Positions 57,502 through 64,000 of a stretch of DNA of 64,000 bases are shown here, piece after piece. A program made the translations under genes and the position numbers. Location of the stretch: positions 248,001 through 312,000 of the forward strand of contig JAIVFJ010000038.1 of the NCBI GenBank assembly GCA_025765615.1, read 5' to 3'. Every line of letters starts with the position of its first letter. Position 1 is the stretch's first letter. The notes under the pieces were generated by a model. It ran no database searches. It was not told the DNA's origin and saw nothing but the letters and a program-made list of their open reading frames with translations. This DNA comes from Zopfochytrium polystomum (lineage: Eukaryota; Chytridiomycota; Chytridiomycetes; Chytridiales; Chytridiaceae).

Positions 57502-57885
57502 CGGAGCGACGAGAGACAACGAGGAGAAAACCCTCCGCACACCACACCTATAAACACATATCGTCTCTCACGGCCGCATATCCAACCCCATGCACCGGAC
57601 AGACCCGATATCGCTGGCCCATCTGGGTCGACATCAGCCCCGATGACGGCTCTCTTGCTCACGACGACTCCCTCCCTCCTCACCTTGGATCGTGTCGTGG
57701 TAGTCGACGTAGAGCGTCGGCTTCGCCAGTCGAGCGGCGATCTTGATCGGCCTTAGTCCTTCCGGCGGTGGCGGTGGCGGCGGCGGCGGTGTCAACGCAA
57801 GACGAGGACCAATTTGTCCGTCGTCTGGCTCTGCCGCTGGGGGCCGCTTTCCCGTTAGGATGCCTGTTCGTTCTCTCATCATCAA
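54255..57885 (-). CDS. CEP19-like basal-body protein with a long disordered tail, 6 exons
   Basis: Exons 57684-57885, 57133-57281, 56730-56950, 56576-56672, 55928-56513 and 54255-55837 join with consistent phases (1, 0, 2, 0, 1) into about 945 residues. The first ~220 residues carry CEP19-type blocks in order: a proline run, then KPTLYVDYHD, GKLRRRTIPVR, VRKHPVL, DLNKLE, ELEAVKTLMNKDFEKN and GYQYDLQ, and a Trp-Asp motif (NDWDAESD). These correspond to the conserved parts of the ciliary/centriolar protein CEP19, whose human form is 167 residues. In animals CEP19 recruits RABL2 at the basal body. The remaining ~700 residues are low-complexity, Ser/Asp/Glu- and Pro-rich, with acidic patches; nothing else is recognised. 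The presence of this gene fits an organism with a flagellum. No equivalent of the tail is known to me. Confidence 0.8.
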
Positions 57886-58427
57886 TCGACGTGTTTATTT
57901 ATTTAGTTACACACAGACAATTCTTTCATCCTGAGAGTTGCGTTTCCTTCTTATTTTTCTTTTCCCTCGGTTCATTGGTCGAAGACGGACAAAACCCCTT
58001 CCGCTGAAATAGGCGAAAGAAACAGCAGCTGCAAGGCGCCGGCGCGGCGAAGGCTGGATGAACACATACCATACAGTAGATGAAGAATCGGGCGGAGCCG
58101 GTGAAGCTGAAAGGAAGAACCCTAGACCTGGTCGGTTGGTCCGTAAGGTTGCGTCATTTCGCGCCACATGGCAGTGGAACGGCCATTCTTCTTCTTCTTT
58201 TTTTTTTCGGCAAAGAGAAGTTTGGGAAGGATTTTTCCGTCGACAAGCCTGCGACAGAAAGAAGCGTCGGGTTGTTTGGATTGCGGCGTGGTCGTTGTTG
58301 GTTTTATTCTGCACGATAATAATGAGATCTAATTGCGCAACTGCGCCACGGGGTCAAAAAATCTGATGAGACATTTGTTGAAGTGGAGAAGACGGCAAGA
58401 GAGACAGACCGACAGAGGGACAGACAG

Positions 58428-58469
<42 letters not shown>

Positions 58470-58732
58470 AACAGATAGCGCAATATTTACAAGGGAAAGG
58501 GATTGGCTGGCTCACCCCTACTCACGATTGGGGGATATGGACTCGCACTCTCTCTCTCTCTCTCTCTCTCTCCCTCTCGGTCTGTCTCTCTGCCTCCCTC
58601 TCCCACCACACACAACCAAACACGCACCCTCTCTCTGTCTCTCTGTCTCTCTGTCTCTCTCTCTGCCCCCCTCCCCCCACCGGGTTGGCCGTTGCACACT
58701 CACACTCATTCACGCTCACCCACACACACTCA

Positions 58733-58770
<38 letters not shown>

Positions 58771-59201
58771 AGGAAAAACGCGCGACAGCCGCGACAGCCG
58801 GTTGTTGTCGACGATGACCGACGGACCGGAGTGGCCAAGCGCGGCCAGGCGCGTCGTCTCTACTGCCGACCCGCCCCGCCCCCCCCGCAGCAGGAGGTAA
58901 CTTAACGCTCCCTTGTCGGAGACGCCGCAACCCACCACCCCTCGCAAAAGATCCATTCATTGATTGGGCGCGGAGAGCTTGAGATTCGCGCAGTGGGAGG
59001 AGAGAGATGGAGAGTGATTGGAAACAGCCAAGTCCCGAAGCACTATCCGTGTACTGCACTGGGAGTGACCAAGAAAGAGGAGGAAAGAGAAAGGGCTATC
59101 ATGTGAGATTTGGAAGGCAATCGCGATCTACGGGAACGGAACTTCGGCCGTCAACCGTTTTTGCAACAACACATCTGACGGTTTTGTCCCACTTTCACTG
59201 T
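57886..59201. other. Intergenic region dense in GA, CT and CA microsatellites
   Basis: Holds (GA)n at about 58435-58463, (CT)n at 58550-58573 and 58632-58667, and (CA)n at 58728-58769. The CEP19-like intron 1 just beside it has further GA tracts (57425-57503). The repeats account for all the overlapping ORFs here. The ATG ORF at 59007 may be a 5' exon of the next gene. Confidence 0.6.
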
Positions 59202-60375
59202 AGCAATCGACACCTATTTAAATCCCGAATCGGGCGCTCTCCCGTACCGATCTGATCCAAAGTGGGACAGTCCGCAACATTCTGAACACCCTATAGATGT
59301 TTACCCTGATGGTCACCCTTTGAGGCACATTGGCTATCGAGCGCGCGAGCCTTACCCCTACCCCCCGCCAGCAAAGAGGGCGCCCCCGTGTTGATGACTG
59401 GGATCGTTTCAGGTGGCAAGACGGCCAATCCCCATACTACGACGACCGCCTGAATCAGCAACCATTGCAGCACCCTCATCGCGAAAACTTGCGCGACGAA
59501 ATCTACCAGCCTCCCTCGGGCTTGCGCCAATGGGTCGACCACGGCCAGCGAACGAACCACTGGTCCCCCCCACACCACAGGCCTGTGCAGGACGGCGCTT
59601 TTGCGGGAACAAGAAATTATTACAACGAATACCACCATTCGCAGTACCCGACGCCGTCGCAATACAGCCCCTCCCCCTACCACCCTCAAGACCACACCCC
59701 AATCGCGGGGCCCCCTCCGCCGTCTCTCCCTCCCATTCGCCATGAACCTGCCGACACCAGGCGCTCCCTCTCTTATCACTCTCAACCCTCCGACGCCTTG
59801 GACTCCCACCACAGCTCCCCGCCTGGGGCCGCCGCCGAAGTTGTGGCCCCTCCCGCCCCCTCGCACCACCACCACCCCAACCACGACCCGCCCCTTCCCT
59901 CCACGAGCGGATCCTCCCCGCCGTCTGACGCTCCAACCCGGGGCAAGCCTGCCGTGTCGCGCAAGCAGCAGCCGGCCCGCCCCGCCCCAGCTGCTCGTTC
60001 AACTATAGCCGCCGCCGCCAGTCCCCCCGCGGGCGCCGGCGCCGCGACGCCCGCGCCCCGCGACCGCAGACGAGGCCCGCCAGCTCCGCCGCCGCATCCA
60101 GAACCGCGCGGCGTGCCAGCGGCTCCGCGAGCGGCGCCTCGACGAGCTGACGCGCCTGCGCGCCGACGTGGCCGAGCTGACCGCCGAAAACATTGTGCTG
60201 AGGGAAAAGGTGGCGCTGTACGAGCGCGAGATCCAGGAGTGGAAGAGGAAAGACTTGGCGCTCGAGAACAGGTTCGCTCCGCGCCTCGTCGGGCGACGCT
60301 TGTTGCAGTCGCTTTTGCTAAAATCTTGTTCCCCCCCCACCCAAATTTGGCAGCAATTCGCTCAACCGACCCTGA
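59202..60375 (+). CDS. bZIP transcription factor, frame breaks in two homopolymers
   Basis: The bZIP region lies at about 60070-60270: basic part RRRIQNRAACQRLRERR with the N-x7-R core (N...R) and invariant Ala-Ala-Cys, followed by a leucine zipper with heptads LDELTRLRADVAELTAENIVLREKVALYEREI. A 3' intron (60271-60353, GTTCGC to GGCAG) leads to a short end (SLNRP, stop 60373). Upstream, ~270 residues are rich in Pro, His, Ser and Tyr. Two +1 shifts are needed to keep a single frame: one in a C5 run (about 59389) and one in a C6 run (about 60026). Both lie in homopolymers and may be sequence errors. The first exon is uncertain, as sequence with coding look extends to about 59202 behind a CTGTAG acceptor. 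Confidence 0.6.
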
Positions 60376-60770
60376 AAGCGTATATTAAATGATGGAAGGG
60401 TTTCGTGTTGAGCATTCGTGTCCGTGAAGAAGGAAGCAGCTGTGTAAAATGCAGAGGCACGCGCTCACAATATTGTAATAAAAACCAAACAGAGTTTGCG
60501 GTAACAATCCTCCTAGTTTGAAATGTTGGTCCGCGGCTTTGCTTGTTTCGACCGATGCGTTATCCTGTCGCCACCAAGCGAACCCTAATAATGAGTCGGG
60601 CGGGACCTGAGCAGCACAACGCGCAAATGTGATTGAGAGTTTTGAAAGCTCATGCAAGTTCGAATTCGTTTCCTCATAGAAGAATAAAGCTAAACGCACG
60701 CACACACACACAGACTCACGAAAACACACACGTATACCCACCCATAAACACACACAGTAACCCCCTAGTT
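60376..60770. other. Intergenic spacer
   Basis: Convergent 3' region; a CA-rich stretch at about 60700-60760 lies near the end of the next gene. No other feature is seen. Confidence 0.45.
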
Positions 60771-61342
60771 TCACCACCACCACTTGAACATCTCGTCAAC
60801 CAAACCAAACCAACCACACTTTCCATCGGCATTTCCAGCCGTCCTCGCGACCTCAACCAAGGCTCCTCCACCATCCTCTCCGGGCGCAAAGAGCTGGCCC
60901 GCGTGCGGCGACACGGACATCCGGCTCGCGTGGACGCGGTACAGACCCAGGTCGGAAGGCAGCGTCGGGAGCATGGCAAAGATGCTGTGCTGGCCACCGT
61001 CGCCGTCGCCGCCGTATTGGGCTACAGACGCGGGTGCCGAGTTCTGGGTTGCGCGGGGCCGGTAAGACGGTTGAGCCATTGGGTTGGATGCGATTGGTGT
61101 GTTCGCCGACTTTCCCACCTTGCGCCGCATCGACCAGAGCTTGGCCATACTGTCGCACGGGATTGGGGGAAGCCGCGGGCACGACAGCGTTGATCTTGGG
61201 CACCGTCATGAGCTCCTCCAAGCGGCGAAGTCCAGTGGGAGGGACTCCGCTACGGGCGAGGAAACCCAAAACGAGGAAACAGGTGCTATAGGTGGCCGAC
61301 AAGGAATCGAATTCCAAGAAGCTCACGCGCCTCCTCGTACGG
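60771..61342 (-). CDS. Unrecognised protein, C-terminal exons
   Basis: The last minus-strand frame (60771-61170) reads into a strikingly coding-like end: LGLYRVHASRMSVSPHAGQ, FAPGEDGGG, and a C-terminal GWFGLVDEMFKWWW. A second frame (about 61175-61300) contains LRRLEELMTVPKI. How they join is unclear; introns are likely near 61170 and 61290. It may be the 3' end of the next locus or a separate gene. I do not recognise a family. Confidence 0.35.
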
Positions 61343-63330
61343 TTCTAAAAGCGTGTGGCTGTGGAAGAATTCCTCATAGCTCTTCCAAAGCGGTGGTGAG
61401 GAGAATGTGCGTCGTCAGGAACGACTCGAAAGGTGCGCCCGTAACGAGCAACGGGCACAGCGAAATAAGAACACTGAGCAGACCAGAATAGTCAGGAATG
61501 TTGCTAGCGCCAAATCTGTGATAAGGTACAGGGCGTCCGCTGGAGAGCCGCTTCGTGGCGTTATCTTGGCAAGACCTCCAAAACGCGACAATATTTCCGC
61601 AGTTGATCTCCACAACCAGCTGGTTGCCGAACTCCGCAATACACCGAGACACCTCGAAGAAGGCGCGACCAAAGTAGTCGTGAACATCCCTTGAAGCTTC
61701 GGCCGGTTCCATGAAAGATGCATCCATCACCTCTGTGGCAAGCTGGCAGGGATTGAACAGAAGCGATATAAATCCAGCTTCGTCGAGAAAAAAGTCGTCG
61801 ATCAATCAAGGGGCTTGCCTTCCATGTTGAGATGGCGATAGCCCTGAACTTTTGGAAGCAGTCTCGAAGTTTTTTCAGCTCTTTCTTGGTTTTGACGCTG
61901 TCGATTTTCTCGGGCTTAGCCAGTGTCGCAAAGTCTGAAACTTTCAAGTCGTCCACACCGACTGCTGAGTGACTGGCAAACAAGCTGTTCACACTGACCC
62001 CTGCTGGAACGTTGAAGTGTTCAGCGGTTGGGTGCCTGGGCTCAATCATCGTGCGGAGCATTTTCCGAAGCTCGATTTGTCGGACAAACTTTGTTCGTCT
62101 GTCATCGAAGCGAGAATACTTAGCAGCACCTCTCGGGTTAGATCGACAACACGGCTCTCTGCTGCTTTCCTTTGCTCTTCGTCAGGATCGGCCAGTCTCG
62201 GTTGGTTCAAGCTCAGAATTTGCGACAGCGGCATGCTGTCAATTCTGTCATTCCATTCATGAAAGGCCTCGGCGACCGAGCGGAGGGTTGCGGCGTCCAT
62301 GAATCGGAGGAAGGGAATGGTGGCTGCCCAATTGGTTGTGCTAATGCACCACCGAATGTCCACTCGGAGCTCATCAAAGAAAGCTGGAGGTATGGCAACG
62401 GACGCGAACCAGTATGTCAACGATGCAATGCGGCGCACAAATTCGTGGTTGCCAGGTCGTATGAGTCAAACTTGGACAGCCTGTCCAAGTCGAGCAAGAT
62501 CATTACGAGGCGAGCCAGAATAGTGGGGTTGATGTCATTCAAAGTAATTTGCAGTCCGGCATCGATCGATGGATCAAGTTTACGGCGCCAGTAGTAGTCA
62601 TCATTACAAGAGCGTGGCGCCCGTCACTCGCGCCAGCATTGAGCACTCGTAATGGCTCATGCAAATCTTTCAGGCTGGCTGGCGGACCCGTTCCGGCACC
62701 GCGGAAAAAGCTGTTTGCCAACTCGTTCCTTATCGGATAATATTCAAACGAAGAGCGGAATCGAGGGTGGAGCGAGAGAACGCGTTTCCTATTGGCATCC
62801 ACTTCTCGTGAAGGCCAGATGAGAGGGCGGCGGCCGACGCGTCGACCAGGCCCAATTGCGACTCCGTCCACGGCCAGAGAAGCGGACGGACGGCTTCATC
62901 GCTTAAAAGACCGGGGCGGGCGACCAGGCATGCGAGATTATCTCACCGTCCCGTGATCTTCCCGGCGAACGCGTTGTCCTTGGCAACCGTGTGGTTGGAG
63001 CTGAACCTGCGCCGGTGGCAGATGGCGAGACGGTCAACGCATATCAGAGATGGCCTGATCGTACCGACCAGCCTCGTAACGGCCAGCAGATCTGTTGCCG
63101 GACAGGAGATGACTGGACGGAGTTGCGAGGAGCGCTGAAGCATAGCAAGCGATGGCGTTCTCGAGACGCTTCGCCTCGAGACGCTCCGCCTTGTAGTGCT
63201 CGTTCGTTGCCAGCCACACGCTGCAGTTCGGCGAACTTTGTGTCTTCGCAAGCCTTTTCCGACCTTCGGAAAGATTGTCCGTGCGGAAATGATTTTCTGT
63301 GCTACATAATGTGTGGCCATCACGTGCGCC
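61343..63330 (-). pseudogene. TPR-containing hypothetical protein locus, many frame breaks
   Basis: Protein-like sequence runs on the minus strand from about 63330 to 61343 but hops frames repeatedly. The N-terminal part contains a TPR-like pair (GNE-HYKAERLEAKRLENAIACY, then NRSAGRYEAGRYDQAISD). Further on come helical stretches (LLDLDRLSKFDSYD; RRIASLTYWFASV; ILASMTDEQSLS; KELKKLRDCFQKFRAI; ISLLFNPCQLATEVM). A 45-nt intron (GTGAGA to TTTAAG, about 62900-62945) is supported. Breaks include two 4-bp tandem duplications (ACGAACGA near 63223, TTGATTGA near 61797) and single-base shifts near 62060, 62440 and elsewhere. The family is unknown; the gene is either decayed or poorly assembled. Confidence 0.5.
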
Positions 63331-63520
63331 ACCGTAATACTTTGTTTTGTTGGAGCAAGCCATTCGCCATTGGTAGGATAACGAAGCGGGTCGCTCTTTT
63401 TTTATTTTTCAATGGCCGTTCAGCCAAACCACACAATCCGAACAATCCCAACAAAAAAAAAAGCCTCCTGGCCCACCGACTTCCTCGCCACGTAGCTCCT
63501 CCAGCACCCGCGTTTACTTT

Positions 63521-64000
63521 CTAGACGCTGAAGAACGCGCTGCTGAAAAGCTCCTCCCCTACCCTCTCCATAAACTCCTGCAGCACCTGTCGCACGTCAA
63601 GTCGCTCAACGGACATCATCCGAATTCCCAATCTGAAGAACTTGGGCAGCTGTCGCTTCAGCCTCAGGCACTTCGGAACTGCGGTTGCTGTGGATGGCCC
63701 CCTCCCGTTGACCCGCTCCTCGTTTTCGTCCATTCCTTTGGCCGGCTCGACTTCGTCCAGAATCTCGTCCGCCTTGTGGTTTTGCCACCAGCTCTCCATG
63801 CTCAACAGCTCTCGGAATATAACGATGACTACGGGACTCCAGAGTGTGATGTCACGAGCGTTGTGCTGCTGATCGGCTGTGAGCACCACAAACCGCTCGA
63901 TGACATCGATGGTATTCGTCACCAGAAGATCCACACATCTTTCCACTGCCTTCGCCTCTTCGTCCGTCCGATGCGGCAATTCGAGCGACTCAGCTTCCTC
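63521..64000 (-). CDS. Hypothetical protein, C-terminal part, cut by window edge
   Basis: The minus frame is open from the window edge (residues ...ESLELPHRTDEEAKAVERCVDLLV) to a stop at 63521, giving about 159 residues. It is helical and acidic, with repeated hydrophobic patterns (FVVLTADQQH, VVIVIFRELL, LPKFFRLGIRMM, LQEFMERVGEELF). It has no recognised domain. Its helical composition resembles the frame-broken locus to its left, but I cannot show homology. Confidence 0.5.
   Translation of the reverse strand, partial: EEAESLELPHRTDEEAKAVERCVDLLVTNTIDVIERFVVLTADQQHNARDITLWSPVVIVIFRELLSMESWWQNHKADEILDEVEPAKGMDENEERVNGRGPSTATAVPKCLRLKRQLPKFFRLGIRMMSVERLDVRQVLQEFMERVGEELFSSAFFSV

Overview
This is a window of nuclear DNA from a eukaryote with fungal-type genes, most likely a zoosporic (chytrid-like) fungus. 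Genes are intron-rich, with short GT-AG introns that I place at about 45-142 nt. The families are typically fungal: OPT peptide transporter, NmrA-like protein, GDSL esterase, ABCG and ABCC pumps, Tad/I-like LINE, Ty1/copia and Ty3/gypsy. The one strong lineage clue is a gene at 54255-57885 whose N-terminus carries the conserved blocks of the basal-body protein CEP19, expected in a fungus that builds a cilium. The species cannot be named from the sequence.

Layout. 1-7.8 kb holds three multi-pass membrane protein genes on the minus strand, the first cut by the window edge; the first two are paralogues, separated by a 5'-truncated LINE bounded by a 16-bp target-site duplication. 7.8-10.6 kb is non-coding and holds a ~255-bp foldback element. 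10.7-14.4 kb has an atypical protein kinase (+) facing a four-exon GDSL esterase (-). 15-20 kb is a dead copia element carrying two solo LTRs of another family, each with its own 5-bp duplication, followed by a decayed gypsy integrase (-). 22.6-25.7 kb is an OPT transporter, convergent with a glutamine-rich gene (26.7-28.3 kb). 29.3-31.6 kb is a fused PNPOx/ferredoxin-reductase-like oxidoreductase. 32-40.5 kb has an ABCG half-transporter and an ABCC full transporter divergently arranged around one 1.1-kb promoter region. 41-48 kb contains a fragmentary ORF, a frame-broken repeat protein, a small unknown gene, long GA tracts and a polytopic RING protein. 48.3-54.2 kb has an NmrA-like protein, a disordered RS-rich protein and a ZIP zinc transporter, all on the plus strand. 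54.2-60.4 kb has the CEP19-like gene and a bZIP factor. 60.7-64 kb has unrecognised genes on the minus strand, including a TPR-containing locus with several frame breaks.

The genes form no evident metabolic cluster. The two ABC pumps may be co-regulated, and the OPT and ZIP genes cover peptide and zinc uptake. The most notable features are the nested retroelement history, the foldback element, the CEP19-like gene with a ~700-residue tail, the fused oxidoreductase, the polytopic RING protein and a recurring pattern of small indels. The indels in homopolymers look like assembly errors, while two 4-bp tandem duplications look like real lesions. Exon boundaries were read by eye from splice motifs and phase; those quoted to the base are phase-consistent, and the rest are approximate.
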